Origin: Amycolatopsis decaplanina DSM 44594
GTDB lineage: Bacteria > Actinomycetota > Actinomycetes > Mycobacteriales > Pseudonocardiaceae
DNA length: 64,000 bases
Assembly (NCBI RefSeq): GCF_000342005.1
Contig: NZ_AOHO01000045.1
Coordinates: 248,001-312,000, forward strand
Direction of reading: 5' to 3'
Part shown: positions 45,938 to 54,479 of the stretch, one piece after another
Numbering within the stretch: the first letter of the stretch is position 1
How the letters are laid out: the number at the start of each line of letters is the position of its first letter
The notes under the pieces: generated by a model
Seen by the model: only the letters and a program-made list of their open reading frames with translations
Database searches by the model: none
Told to the model about the DNA's origin: nothing
Position numbers and translations under genes: made by a program

Positions 45938-47374
45938 ATGGCGGAGACAACCCCGGACCCACGGCGGTGGTGGGCGCTGGGACTCATCGCGCTGGCCCAA
46001 TTCATGGTCATCATGGATACGTCGATCATTGGTGTCGCCCTGCCCGCGATGCAGCAGGATCTCGGGTTCTCCCCGGGTGACCTGTCGTGGGTGTTCAACG
46101 CTTACGTCATCGCGCTGGCCGGGTTGCTGCTGCTCGGCGGGCGTCTGTCGGATCTGTTCGGGGCGCGGAGGGTGTTCGCCGCCGGGTGGGTGGTCACCCT
46201 GGGCGGTTCGGTGGTCGCCGCGGTGGCGGGGACGGCGTGGGTCGAACTGCTCGGCCGGGTGCTGCAGGGTGCGGGAGCGGCGCTGATCGCGCCGTCCGCG
46301 TTGACCCTGCTGATGATGTTGTTCGGCGCGCGTCCGCGTGAGCTGACCAAGGCGCTCGCGCTCTACGGCGCGGCCGCTCCGGCCGGTGGTACCGCGGGGG
46401 TGTTCCTCGGTGGCGTGATCACCGAGTGGCTGTCGTGGCCGTGGATCTTCTGGCTCTACGTCCCGATTTCGCTGATCGCGGTGCTGGCCACCGGCAGGCT
46501 GATGCCGTCCGCGCCCGCCCGGCGTGGTTCGGTCGACCTCGCCGGCGCCGTCGCGGCGACCGCGGGACTCGGGCTGACCGTGTTCGGCGTCGTCCGGGCA
46601 CCGGAAGCTGGCTGGGGCGCGGCCGGCACCTGGGGCGCGCTGGCGGGCGGTGTCGCGCTGCTCGCGGTGTTCGTGGTGATCCAGCGGAAGCGCGCGGTTC
46701 CGTTGGTGCGGCTGGGTATCTTCGCGACGCCGAACCTCGGCGGCGCGAACCTGGCCCAGTTCCTGCTCGGCGCGGCGTGGATCCCGATGTGGTACTTCCT
46801 CAACCTGTACCTGCAGCAGGTCCTGGGATACGGGGCCTTCGCCAGTGGCGCCGCGCTGCTGCCGATGACCGTGCTGATCGTCGTGCTGATGGTCGCGGTC
46901 GCGCCCCGGCTGATCGGCCGGTTCGGCCCGAAGAAGATGATCATCGGTGGTCTGTGGGCGCTCGCCGCGGGACTGGTGTGGCTGTCGTTCGTCAGCCCGA
47001 CGGGCAACTTCGTCATCGACGTCCTGCCCGCGTCGCTGGTCGCGGCACTCGGTCAGGCGCTGGCGTTCATCCCGTCGCTCGGCACCGCCATCTCCAGCGC
47101 GAAACCTGAGGAAGGCGGACTCGCCTCCGGGATCGTGAACACCTCCTATCAGATCGGATCGGCGCTCGGTCTCGCCGCGATGACCGCGGTCGGCGTGTCG
47201 TTCGGCGCGGGACGGATCGGTGACCCGGTCGCGTTGACCGGCGGCTACTCGGCGGCGTTCCTCGGGGCCGCGGGCATCGCGGTCGCCGGGGGCTTCCTGG
47301 CCATGGCCACCCTGCGCACCCCGAAGCCAGAGCCGAGCGATGTCGCCGGAGGTGAACCGGCGGTGCTGCGATGA
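45938..47374 (+). CDS. DHA2-type MFS drug exporter
   Basis: 478 residues from ATG 45938 (GAAAGGA eight bases upstream). Fourteen predicted helices. First helix motif L-I-A-L-A-Q-F-M-V-I-M-D-T-S-I-I-G-V-A-L-P, motif A G-G-R-L-S-D-L-F-G-A-R-R, motif C-like G-A-A-A-P-A-G-G-T-A-G-V. Proton-coupled export of drugs or toxic metabolites is expected. Preceded by two CsoR-like palindromes and followed by a strong terminator. Confidence 0.9.
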   Translation: MAETTPDPRRWWALGLIALAQFMVIMDTSIIGVALPAMQQDLGFSPGDLSWVFNAYVIALAGLLLLGGRLSDLFGARRVFAAGWVVTLGGSVVAAVAGTAWVELLGRVLQGAGAALIAPSALTLLMMLFGARPRELTKALALYGAAAPAGGTAGVFLGGVITEWLSWPWIFWLYVPISLIAVLATGRLMPSAPARRGSVDLAGAVAATAGLGLTVFGVVRAPEAGWGAAGTWGALAGGVALLAVFVVIQRKRAVPLVRLGIFATPNLGGANLAQFLLGAAWIPMWYFLNLYLQQVLGYGAFASGAALLPMTVLIVVLMVAVAPRLIGRFGPKKMIIGGLWALAAGLVWLSFVSPTGNFVIDVLPASLVAALGQALAFIPSLGTAISSAKPEEGGLASGIVNTSYQIGSALGLAAMTAVGVSFGAGRIGDPVALTGGYSAAFLGAAGIAVAGGFLAMATLRTPKPEPSDVAGGEPAVLR

Positions 47375-47386
47375 CCGGCTGTATCC

Positions 47387-47434
47387 CCGTGTGGAGGGCG
47401 AGACCGTTCCAGGTTCGCCCTCCACACGGCTTTT
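47387..47434 (+). terminator. Intrinsic terminator after the MFS gene
   Basis: 15-bp perfect stem CCGTGTGGAGGGCGA / TCGCCCTCCACACGG with a 13-base loop, followed by CTTTTC. It separates the MFS gene from the AhpD-like gene. Confidence 0.88.
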
Positions 47435-47455
47435 CGGGACATCTGGGTGGTACCG

Positions 47456-47482
47456 GCTCACATTTCGCGGGGCCGCGTCGTC
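47456..47482 (+). promoter_or_regulatory. Predicted ECF41 (SigJ-type) promoter of the AhpD-like gene
   Basis: GCTCACA-N16-CGTC. Known ECF41 target promoters carry TGTCACA and CGTC 16 bases apart. An equivalent CCTCACA-N16-CGTC lies before the sigma factor gene at 49453-49427. The element ends 38 bases before the AhpD-like start. Confidence 0.72.
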
Positions 47483-47520
47483 GGTAGGGCGGAACACCCA
47501 CCACGACAAAGGAGATCGCG

Positions 47521-47991
47521 ATGAACGCCCGGCTCGACTACTTCGGCAACCCGGTCGGCGGAAAGTTCATGAGGACCATCATCTCGGCAGGGAGGGGACT
47601 GGCCGATTCACCTCTGCCGCTCACGATCCAGGAACTGGTGCGGATGCGCGCGAGCCAGATCAACGGTTGCGCGGTGTGCCTGGACATCCACACCAAGGAA
47701 GCCGCCGCCGCGGGTGAGTCCGACGTGCGGATCAACCTGGTCGCCGTGTGGCGGGAGGCGACGGTCTTCACCGAGGCCGAGCGCGCCGCGCTGGAGGTGA
47801 CCGAACAGGCCTGCCGGATGGCCGACGGCGGCGGCGTCACCGATGAGGCGTGGGCGAACGTCGCCAAGCATTTCGACGAGGACCAGCTCGCCGCGCTCGT
47901 CGCGGTGATCTCGCTGATCAACGCCTTCAACCGGGTGAACGCCATCGTCCAGAATCCCGGCGGCGACTACCGGGCCGGACAGTTCGCCTGA
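47521..47991 (+). CDS. AhpD-like carboxymuconolactone decarboxylase family protein (ECF41 partner)
   Basis: 156 residues, AAGGAG before ATG. The AhpD redox signature is present: Q-I-N-G-C50-A-V-C53-L-D-I-H57. Such proteins reduce peroxides or act as disulfide oxidoreductases. ECF41 sigma factors are usually linked to a COE (carboxymuconolactone decarboxylase, oxidoreductase or epimerase) gene and activate it; this is that partner, with a matching promoter. Confidence 0.9.
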   Translation: MNARLDYFGNPVGGKFMRTIISAGRGLADSPLPLTIQELVRMRASQINGCAVCLDIHTKEAAAAGESDVRINLVAVWREATVFTEAERAALEVTEQACRMADGGGVTDEAWANVAKHFDEDQLAALVAVISLINAFNRVNAIVQNPGGDYRAGQFA

Positions 47992-48019
47992 CCTTCGGAC
48001 AGCGATTTCGGGAGAGACC

Positions 48020-48454
48020 ATGACCATCACCGAAACAGCGCGCAATCGGGCGGCGTTCGACCGCTTTCACGACGCGACCAACACTGGCAGCTTCGAGGTC
48101 ATCGAGAAGACGATCGACGAGGTTGTCGCGCCGGACGTGGTGTTCCACGCGCCGGTGCCGATGGACACGACCGGGGCACAGGCACTGAAGCAGGTGTGGA
48201 CGGTGCTGCTTCGCGCGTTCCCCGACCTGCGGGTCACGGCCGAGGACGTGCTCGTCGACGGGGACAAGATCGTCTGCCGGAACACCGTCACCGGCACACA
48301 TCGAGGCGAGTTCAGGGGAATGCCTGCCACCGGAAAGTCGGTTTCCTACAGCGAGATCTTCATACTCCGCTTCGCCGGAGGGCGGGTCACCGAGATCTGG
48401 GGTGTCGTCGACGTTCTCACCCAGCTACGGCAACTCGGCGCCCTCGCGGCATAG
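48020..48454 (+). CDS. SnoaL-like polyketide cyclase / ester cyclase family protein
   Basis: 144 residues with GGGAGAGACC before ATG. NTF2-fold pattern: N-R-A-A-F-D-R-F-H-D-A-T-N-T-G, a central F-P-D-L-R-V-T-A-E-D, and W-G-V-V-D-V-L-T-Q-L-R-Q-L-G at the end. 28 bases after the AhpD-like gene, so probably in the same ECF41-driven transcript. The same fold is fused to the sigma factor next door. Confidence 0.83.
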   Translation: MTITETARNRAAFDRFHDATNTGSFEVIEKTIDEVVAPDVVFHAPVPMDTTGAQALKQVWTVLLRAFPDLRVTAEDVLVDGDKIVCRNTVTGTHRGEFRGMPATGKSVSYSEIFILRFAGGRVTEIWGVVDVLTQLRQLGALAA

Positions 48455-48457
48455 CGG

Positions 48458-49387
48458 TCAGGCGTCTGCCCACGGCCTGAGTTTCTCCGGATTCCGCATC
48501 CCCCAGATGCGCTGGATGCGGTCTTCGGCGACGTGGAACGCGAAGACGGCGACGGTCAGCTCGGCCTGCCGGAGCACGAGGCCGGGCCGGCCGTTGACGT
48601 CCCGCTCCAGAAGCTCGAGACCGGACGTCAGGTGCGCCACCGACATGAGATAGGACGCGACCTCCTCGCGCCCTTCGAAGGGGTGCAGCGCGGCCTTGAC
48701 GAGCCCTCCGCCATCGCTGGCGGCCCTGACGTCCGGATCGAGGAGACCGATGAGCGCTCCGATGTCCTTGGCCTCCCACGCCTTCTTGAAATCCTTGACG
48801 AGTTCGGCCTGCCGGGCGATCGGGGCGGGAGAAACCCGTGTCGCGCGGATGCGGCGGCGCGCTGAGGAGGCCAGCTGGCGGCAGGCGGCCGGGCTGCGGC
48901 CGACGATCTCCGCGACCTCGGCGAAGGCGTAGCGGAAGACGTCGTGCAGGACGAACGCGACCCGCTCGGCCGGGGTCAGCGACTCGAGCACGACGAGAAA
49001 CGCCATGTTGATCGACTCGTCGAGGGTGATCCGGTCGGCCGGGTCGGCGGCGGACGGACGCCCGGTCGTCCATTCGAGGTCGCCCGGCAGCGGTTCGGGG
49101 AGCCACTCGCCGACGTAGCGTTCCCTTCGCGCGCGTGCGGACCCGAGGAGGTCCAGGCAGATGCGGCTCGCGACCGTCGTCAGCCAGGCGCCGGGGGAGG
49201 CGATCGCTTCTCGCCGGTCAGTGGGCAAGGCGTACCAGCGGGTGTAGGTCTCCTGCACCACGTCCTCGGCTTCGGAAAGCGAACCGACCAGACGATACGC
49301 GAGCCCGATCAGCTGACGCCGCTCACTCACGATCGCTTTCAGGCTCGGGTCGATCGGACCGTGCGTTCGTTCGGATGAATCGTTCAT
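48458..49387 (-). CDS. sigJ: ECF41-family (SigJ-like) sigma factor with C-terminal SnoaL domain
   Basis: 309 residues. Sigma region 2 (LIGLAYRLVGSLSEAEDVVQETYTRW), the conserved linker G-E-W-L-P-E-P-L, region 4 (L-T-P-A-E-R-V-A-F-V-L-H-D-V-F...) and a C-terminal SnoaL-like domain with N-G-R-P-G-L-V. In this family the SnoaL extension modulates activity in place of an anti-sigma factor. Convergent with the AhpD-SnoaL pair; its own upstream region holds the same promoter pattern. Confidence 0.93.
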   Translation of the reverse strand: MNDSSERTHGPIDPSLKAIVSERRQLIGLAYRLVGSLSEAEDVVQETYTRWYALPTDRREAIASPGAWLTTVASRICLDLLGSARARRERYVGEWLPEPLPGDLEWTTGRPSAADPADRITLDESINMAFLVVLESLTPAERVAFVLHDVFRYAFAEVAEIVGRSPAACRQLASSARRRIRATRVSPAPIARQAELVKDFKKAWEAKDIGALIGLLDPDVRAASDGGGLVKAALHPFEGREEVASYLMSVAHLTSGLELLERDVNGRPGLVLRQAELTVAVFAFHVAEDRIQRIWGMRNPEKLRPWADA

Positions 49388-49426
49388 GGGATTTCGCCCC
49401 CTGGTCGCGTGCGCTGTCCCGGGTAC

Positions 49427-49453
49427 GACGAGACACCACTGCCGGATGTGAGG
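49427..49453 (-). promoter_or_regulatory. Predicted ECF41 autoregulatory promoter
   Basis: On the minus strand, CCTCACA-N16-CGTC ends 39 bases before the sigma factor start. Spacing is identical to the element at 47456-47482, implying autoregulation. Confidence 0.7.
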
Positions 49454-49497
49454 TCACCGGGCACCTCGCCTCCCGCAGCGGTCCTCAGGACAGCGGG

Positions 49498-50310
49498 CTA
49501 TGCCGAGCGGGGGAAGTCCTTGCGCTTGATCTTGGCCCGGCGACCGTCCGGATGATGGAAGACGATGCCTTCGGCCACGTGCCCGGGAGAGAACCGGCTG
49601 TCCAGCGTGGCGAGGAAGTCCCGGAGCTCGTGGTAGCTGCGTGGCACCTCGGGCAAGGTGGGTGCTTGGAAGTTGAAGGGGACGCACCGGTGGTCTTCCA
49701 GCCCCAGGGGGTTGCCTTGGATGCGGGGGCCGAGCGCCTCGCTCGGGTGCTCGCCGTCCGGCCACTCGGACACGTCGGTGTTCCCGGCCGCCGCGAGGAT
49801 CCACTTGTCGTCGGTGGATCCGCTGTCGGTGTCCACGTACCAGCCGTCCACGATGCCCTGTTGCTTCTGCGCCTTGCTCGGGTTGCGGCGCTTCTCGACC
49901 CGGACCACCTGTCCCGCGCGCACGGTCAGCCGGACGTTGGTGCCGTCGAGTTTCTCGGTCCCCACCCCGGCGCCGTCGAACACCCACGCGCACTCGGCGC
50001 GAGGTCTGTCGACGACGTGGAAGCGCTCATCGCGCTCGAAAAGCGTGGGGATCTTCTCCATGACCGTCTTCCCTTTCACGACGTGTCCGATGAGTTCCTC
50101 GGGAGTGATGGCGCCGACGGCCAGGCCGCCGGCAAGCGCTCGTATCAACTCCGCCACGGAGACGTTGGCTTCGACGGCCACGTGCTTCAGCGCCTTCTTC
50201 TCCTCAGGGGAGATCCAGGCGACCAGCCGTGACCATCCTTCGGGAGGTGTCCATCGAGCCAGCGTCGCAGGGTCTTTACGTGGCCTGCCCCGTCCTCGTG
50301 CCTGCTCCAC
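49498..50310 (-). CDS. AT-hook/ribbon-helix-helix - RNA ligase (DUF5565-like) fusion
   Basis: 270 residues from GTG 50310. The N-terminus has an AT-hook-like G-R-G-R-P-R-K (6-12) and a ribbon-helix-helix-like segment (about 26-62, S-R-L-V-A-W-I-S-P-E-E-K-K-A-L-K...). Residues 100-268 carry nucleotidyltransferase motifs: motif I K120-L-D-G-T, motif IV E247-G-I-V-F and motif V K260-I-K-R-K. This is the covalent nucleotidyltransferase core of RNA/DNA ligases, with Lys120 as adenylated residue. Joined to a DNA-binding module it may repair or tag RNA; no partner gene is adjacent. Confidence 0.78.
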   Translation of the reverse strand: MEQARGRGRPRKDPATLARWTPPEGWSRLVAWISPEEKKALKHVAVEANVSVAELIRALAGGLAVGAITPEELIGHVVKGKTVMEKIPTLFERDERFHVVDRPRAECAWVFDGAGVGTEKLDGTNVRLTVRAGQVVRVEKRRNPSKAQKQQGIVDGWYVDTDSGSTDDKWILAAAGNTDVSEWPDGEHPSEALGPRIQGNPLGLEDHRCVPFNFQAPTLPEVPRSYHELRDFLATLDSRFSPGHVAEGIVFHHPDGRRAKIKRKDFPRSA

Positions 50311-50317
50311 GGGTTGA

Positions 50318-50347
50318 ACCGTAGCCAGCCACGAGCGCTTGTGTCAA
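50318..50347 (-). promoter_or_regulatory. Sigma-70-type promoter, apparently leaderless
   Basis: On the minus strand, TTGACA (50347-50342), 18-base spacer, then TACGGT (50323-50318). The GTG of the RNA-ligase fusion is at 50310, where transcription should begin, and no ribosome site lies between, so the mRNA is probably leaderless. Confidence 0.65.
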
Positions 50348-50601
50348 TTGGCAAAACAGAAAATATTCGCGCAGGACCTACCCCGGATAGCGATTCGGAT
50401 GCTCTTGGGAGGTAAGGCAATTCGGGGCCCGGTCGGTGACCTGCTCGGCGCCTTGGTGAGCAGTGACCCGTGATCGTGTGGATTCCGGGTCGCCCAACGT
50501 CCCAAAATCCACACAGCGCCGCGCTACCGGCACGACCACTTTGACCGATCGCGGCGAGTGGCCTTCAGTGCGCCGCTCCCGCCAAGGACTGGGGCACCCG
50601 G

Positions 50602-50647
50602 GTCGTGAGTGGCAAGGATGGTTAGAACCGTCTTTACCACTCACGAC
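50602..50647. repeat. GTGAGTGG palindromic repeat, copy R3
   Basis: 22-base arms (50602-50623 / 50626-50647) with centre AG and three mismatches, so a slightly decayed copy. It starts 36 bases after the ankyrin gene stop at 50684 (minus strand). The rest of 50348-50601 shows no gene. Confidence 0.88.
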
Positions 50648-50683
50648 ACCGAGGCTTCGACGCCATCGTCGCGCCGGCCCGGT

Positions 50684-51406
50684 TCAGTGCGCGCCCGCTT
50701 CTCCAAGGATCCGGGCGACTGCCGCCTGGCCCTTGGTCCGGGCGTGGGCGAGGGGAGTGACCCCCTGTTTGTCGGCGAGATTCACGTCGGCGCCCGCGGC
50801 GACGAGCGCTCGGACCACTTCCTGATGGCGCTGCCCGCCGTCGCCGAGGATGACCGCTTCCAGCAACGCGGTCCAGCCGAGGTCGTTCACGTGGTCGACG
50901 TCGATCCCGCTGCCCGCCACCAACCGCACGTACTCGGCGTGCCCGCGTTCGGAGGCGGGGATCAGCGAGACGCCGCCGTACCGGTTGGTGATGGTCAGGT
51001 CCGGCTTGGCCTCGAGCAGCAGCTTCGCCATCGGGACGCTGCCGGTGACCCCGGTGACCAGCCACGGTGTGTCGTGCCGCTCGTCGAGCGCGTTCGGGTC
51101 GGCGCCCGCTTTGACGAGGATTTCGGCTACCTCGACCCGGTTCTCGGTGACGGCGACGAGCAACGGGGTCCGGCCGCGATCGTCACGGGTCTCCAGGTCG
51201 GCGCCGGCGTCGACGGCCTGCCGGACACGATTCACGTCGGCTTCGAAGAGTTGACTCACGGGGACTCCTTGGCGGGGAGGCTGGGCCGAGGCGGGCGGAG
51301 GTGCGGTGCTCGGTGCAGGACTGGGTGGTGCGCTCGGTGCCTGCGGGGAGCAGGCACCGAGCACGAGGGCGGCGAGCAGCGCCACGACGGCCCGCTCACC
51401 GATCAT
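50684..51406 (-). CDS. Ankyrin-repeat lipoprotein
   Basis: 240 residues. Lipoprotein signal with lipobox L-G-A-C (Cys19), then a Pro/Ala/Ser linker and about five ankyrin repeats (for example DRGRTPLLVAVTENRVEVAEILVKAGADPNALD and DLGWTALLEAVILGDGG...VVRALVAAGADVN). Its ATG overlaps the stop of the HbpS-like gene (TGATG), so both are made together. Extracytoplasmic ankyrin proteins accompany catalases and redox stress proteins in other bacteria; a partner role for HbpS/SenS is inference. Confidence 0.85.
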   Translation of the reverse strand: MIGERAVVALLAALVLGACSPQAPSAPPSPAPSTAPPPASAQPPRQGVPVSQLFEADVNRVRQAVDAGADLETRDDRGRTPLLVAVTENRVEVAEILVKAGADPNALDERHDTPWLVTGVTGSVPMAKLLLEAKPDLTITNRYGGVSLIPASERGHAEYVRLVAGSGIDVDHVNDLGWTALLEAVILGDGGQRHQEVVRALVAAGADVNLADKQGVTPLAHARTKGQAAVARILGEAGAH

Positions 51407-51951
51407 CAGCGAAGTTCCCCGATGGCGCGCAGGCCGGCCGCGGCGAATCGCTCGTCGAGGTCGCCGCTGGGCGCGCCACCGACCCCGATCCCGGCGACCG
51501 GGCCGCCGTTCGCGGCGACCGGCACACCGCCGGCGAGGAAGAGCGTGCCGGGGATGTCACGGATGGTCGGACCGTCGCCCTGGGCGTTCTTGGCCAGCGC
51601 GGACGTCGGCTGTCCGAAGGAGACCGCGGTGAAGGCCTTGCGCTTGGCGGACTCTTCCGTCTGCGGCCCGGCACCATCGCCCTTGAGCAGGACGCGAACG
51701 TCACCCGACCGGTCCACCACGGCCACGGTGACCCGCTGGCCCTCCTTCTCGGCGGCGTCCAGCGCGGCCTGCGCGGCGCGGGTGGCGGCGTCGACGCCGA
51801 GAACGCTGGTCTGCACGACAGCCTGCGGGGCGGACGGCTGCGGCTTGCGGTCCTGTGCCTGCGCCGCGCCCACGCCGGTGGCCAGCGCGACGGTCGCGAG
51901 ACCGGCCGTCATACCCAGGACGAGGCGAGTGCGGGGGAGCTTGGCGTTCAT
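51406..51951 (-). CDS. hbpS: Secreted heme-binding protein, HbpS/GlcG family
   Basis: 181 residues from ATG 51951. Signal peptide 1-32 (ending GAAQAQD). The GlcG/HbpS fold is recognisable: A-A-L-D-A-A-E-K-E-G-Q-R-V-T-V-A-V-V-D-R-S-G-D-V-R-V-L-L, K-R-K-A-F-T-A-V-S-F-G, L-F-L-A-G-G-V-P-V, and the final G-G-P-V-A-G-I-G-V-G-G-A-P-S-G-D-L-D-E. In Streptomyces reticuli, HbpS binds heme and controls the SenS/SenR system; here it is divergent from just such a pair. Confidence 0.85.
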   Translation of the reverse strand: MNAKLPRTRLVLGMTAGLATVALATGVGAAQAQDRKPQPSAPQAVVQTSVLGVDAATRAAQAALDAAEKEGQRVTVAVVDRSGDVRVLLKGDGAGPQTEESAKRKAFTAVSFGQPTSALAKNAQGDGPTIRDIPGTLFLAGGVPVAANGGPVAGIGVGGAPSGDLDERFAAAGLRAIGELR

Positions 51952-52136
51952 CGGATTTCCTTTGCGGTGAGGGGTGTTTCGTTCTCCTTCGACTTTCCCG
52001 CCTGGCCGGGCCCGGCGAATCGGGTGTGTGGACATCGATCGGACGTCGAGTGGTCGGTGGGGGCATCAACCGAACGATTGATGCGGGACACCCCGCCTTC
52101 CCGCTTACGATCATCGGCGACGAAGGGAGGACCGAA

Positions 52137-53306
52137 GTGAAACCGCACCTCGGGGCGGCCACGCGGCTGAACGCCGCGATGCACGCCGGGTTCTTCCTGC
52201 TGCTCGCCGCGTCGGTGGCCCGGTTCGTCGCGGGGCACGGGTTGAGCGGTGCCACACCGCTGATCCTCGCGCTTACCGGCGCGCTCGCGCTGGTCTACGC
52301 GGCGGGCGTACTGGGCTGGGCCGTTCTCGACCGGTGGCGTCCGGTGTGGCTGACCGCGGTGATCGCGGTCTGGCTCGCGCTGGTGGTGGCCGCGCCGAGT
52401 TTCGCCTGGTGCGCCGTGCCGTTGTTCTTCGTCTGCCTGCAGATGCTGCGCCCGCGGCTGATGATCGCGGTGGTCGTCCTGCTGACCGTCGCGACCATCC
52501 TCGCCCAGTTGAGGATCGCGAGCGGGTTCGATCCGAGCATCGTGCTCGCGCCCATCGCGGTGGCGCTGATGGCCACGATGACGTTCGTGCAACTCGACCG
52601 GGACCGCGTGGAGTTGCGGGAGACGGTCAAGAATCTCCTGCGCGCCAGAGTCGATCTCGCGCAGAGCCAGCGACTGGCCGGGATGATGCAGGAACGAGAG
52701 CGGCTGGCGCGAGAGATCCATGACGCCCTCGCGCAGGGGCTCTCGAGTATGCGGATGCTGCTCCAGGCGGCACAGAGGTCGTGGGACACGGACCCGGAAC
52801 TGGCCAAGGGCCACGTGTCCCGCGCTGTCGACGCGGCCGGTGACACACTCGACGAGGCACGCCGGTTCGTCCGGGGCCTGGGGTCGCCGCGGCTCGAGGC
52901 CACCGATCTCGGCGAGACCCTGAAAGATCTCGCCGAGCAGGTCATGTTCGCCGCCATGCACGAGGTGCGCTTCGAAACCAGTGGGGATCCGTATCCGCTG
53001 TCATCCGAGGTGGAGACAGGTCTGCTCCGCGTCGCGCAGGGAGCGTTGGCGAACGTCAGTGAGCACGCCAGAGCGACGAAAGCCGCCATCACGCTGACCT
53101 ACCTGGCGGACAAGGTCGTCCTCGACATCCGCGACGACGGTGTCGGCTTCGATCCGGCTTCGGCTCGCGAGAGCGGCGACCGGGGAAACGGGCTGCGGAT
53201 GATCACCGAGCGGCTCGCCGAACTCGGTGGTGAGATGGTCGTCGAGAGCGCGCCGGGTGAGGGCACCGCGCTCGCCGTCGCCGTGCCCACCAGGGAGGTT
53301 CGATGA
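52137..53306 (+). CDS. senS: SenS-like five-helix sensor histidine kinase
   Basis: 389 residues from GTG 52137, with AAGGGAGG upstream. Five membrane helices in the first 165 residues with almost no large loop, then a HisKA_3 domain ([19 protein letters not shown], phospho-His) and HATPase ([25 protein letters not shown]). This matches SenS, which is controlled by extracellular HbpS and redox state. Gene order (divergent hbpS) supports the name. Confidence 0.85.
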   Translation: MKPHLGAATRLNAAMHAGFFLLLAASVARFVAGHGLSGATPLILALTGALALVYAAGVLGWAVLDRWRPVWLTAVIAVWLALVVAAPSFAWCAVPLFFVCLQMLRPRLMIAVVVLLTVATILAQLRIASGFDPSIVLAPIAVALMATMTFVQLDRDRVELRETVKNLLRARVDLAQSQRLAGMMQERERLAREIHDALAQGLSSMRMLLQAAQRSWDTDPELAKGHVSRAVDAAGDTLDEARRFVRGLGSPRLEATDLGETLKDLAEQVMFAAMHEVRFETSGDPYPLSSEVETGLLRVAQGALANVSEHARATKAAITLTYLADKVVLDIRDDGVGFDPASARESGDRGNGLRMITERLAELGGEMVVESAPGEGTALAVAVPTREVR

Positions 53307-53929
53307 CCATCCGGGTGCTGATCGTCGACGATCATCCGGTGGTGCGGGCGGGAATCGCCGCGCTGCTGGCCGGGGAACCCGACTTCGAGGTGATCGGCGA
53401 ATGCGCCGGCGCCGACGAAGCCGTGCTGTTCGCCACCGCCAAGAAGCCGGACGTCGTGCTGATGGACCTGCAGCTCGGCGACGGCCCGGACGGTGTGAAC
53501 GCCACCGAACGCCTGACCGCTCTGCCGGATCCGCCGAAGGTGCTGGTGCTCACCACCTACGACGCCGAACTGGACATCACCAGGGCGGTGGCCGCCGGCG
53601 CCACCGGCTACCTGCTCAAGGCGGGACCGCCCGAGGATCTCTTCCGGGGCATCCACGCCGCCGCACGCGGCGAGACCGCGATGGCACCTCAGGTCGCGGC
53701 CCGGCTCTTCGGACATATGCGGGCCCCGGCACCCGCGCTGAGCCCTCGTGAGACCGAGATAGTGCAGTTGGTGGCGGAAGGGTTGATCAACCGGCAGATC
53801 GCCGCGCGCCTGTTCATTTCCGAAGCCACGGTGAAGACGCACCTGGTCCACATCTACGACAAACTCGGCGTCGACAGCCGTGCCGGTGCGGTGGCCGTCG
53901 CCACGGAGCGGAGGATCATCCGCAACTGA
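53303..53929 (+). CDS. senR: SenR-like NarL/LuxR response regulator
   Basis: 208 residues. ATGA overlap with the kinase. Receiver with V-D-D-H, phospho-Asp in [11 protein letters not shown], Lys in L-L-K-A-G, then a LuxR HTH ([43 protein letters not shown]). In S. reticuli SenR controls hbpS and redox-defence genes; the divergent hbpS here is the obvious target. Confidence 0.88.
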   Translation: MTIRVLIVDDHPVVRAGIAALLAGEPDFEVIGECAGADEAVLFATAKKPDVVLMDLQLGDGPDGVNATERLTALPDPPKVLVLTTYDAELDITRAVAAGATGYLLKAGPPEDLFRGIHAAARGETAMAPQVAARLFGHMRAPAPALSPRETEIVQLVAEGLINRQIAARLFISEATVKTHLVHIYDKLGVDSRAGAVAVATERRIIRN

Positions 53930-53938
53930 AGGTGTTGT

Positions 53939-54470
53939 TCAGGTTTTGCGTCCCACAGCGGCGACGATGCCGGGGTCCATGAGTTCGAGGCCGTCGAGCA
54001 TTTCCTCGATTTCGCACCGGGTGCGGAAAAGCCCCGGCTGATGCTCTGGTTCAGGATCGCCTGCACACGGTGGGCGATGAGGCTGTTCTCGTCCTCCGGG
54101 GTCGGAGAAATGCGAGAACACCACGTAGGAACCGGAAGGGATCGCGTCGATGTAGGTCTGCAGAACCTGCGCCGGGGGCATCCCTTCGGCGGCGCTGTGG
54201 TGGTGCGGCGTGACCACGTGCATCAGGGCGTAAGGACGGCTGAACTCGAGCATGGTGGTGACGACGTCGTTCTTCAGGACCTCGTCGAATTCGAAGCGCA
54301 AACACGGTGCCCGGCTGAGTGACTCCGACGTCGACCGGCATCGCGCCGGTCAGGTGCGATCCAGCGGCCCTTGTCCTGGTACCGCGCGCTGTTCCGGACC
54401 ATCTCGCCGAACCCAGCGCCGCCTTGTACGGGCCGGCCGGCGAGCGGAGCAACATTTCGAGAGATTCGGT
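53939..54470 (-). pseudogene. Decayed SAM-dependent methyltransferase (DUF574/SAV2177-like)
   Basis: The downstream part (residues such as TMLEFSRPYALMHVVTPHHH, IDAIPSGSYVVFSHFSD, CEIEEMLDGLELMDPGIV) corresponds to the second half of DUF574 methyltransferases, but a frame change after FSDP and loss of the N-terminal SAM-binding half mean it is not intact. Convergent with senR. Confidence 0.6.
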
Positions 54471-54479
54471 GTACCGGCT

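Noticed and set aside
45893..47509. 538-codon minus-strand frame opposite the MFS exporter
   Set aside because: Composition (Arg, Gln, Asp, His) is that of antisense to a membrane protein; no ribosome site.
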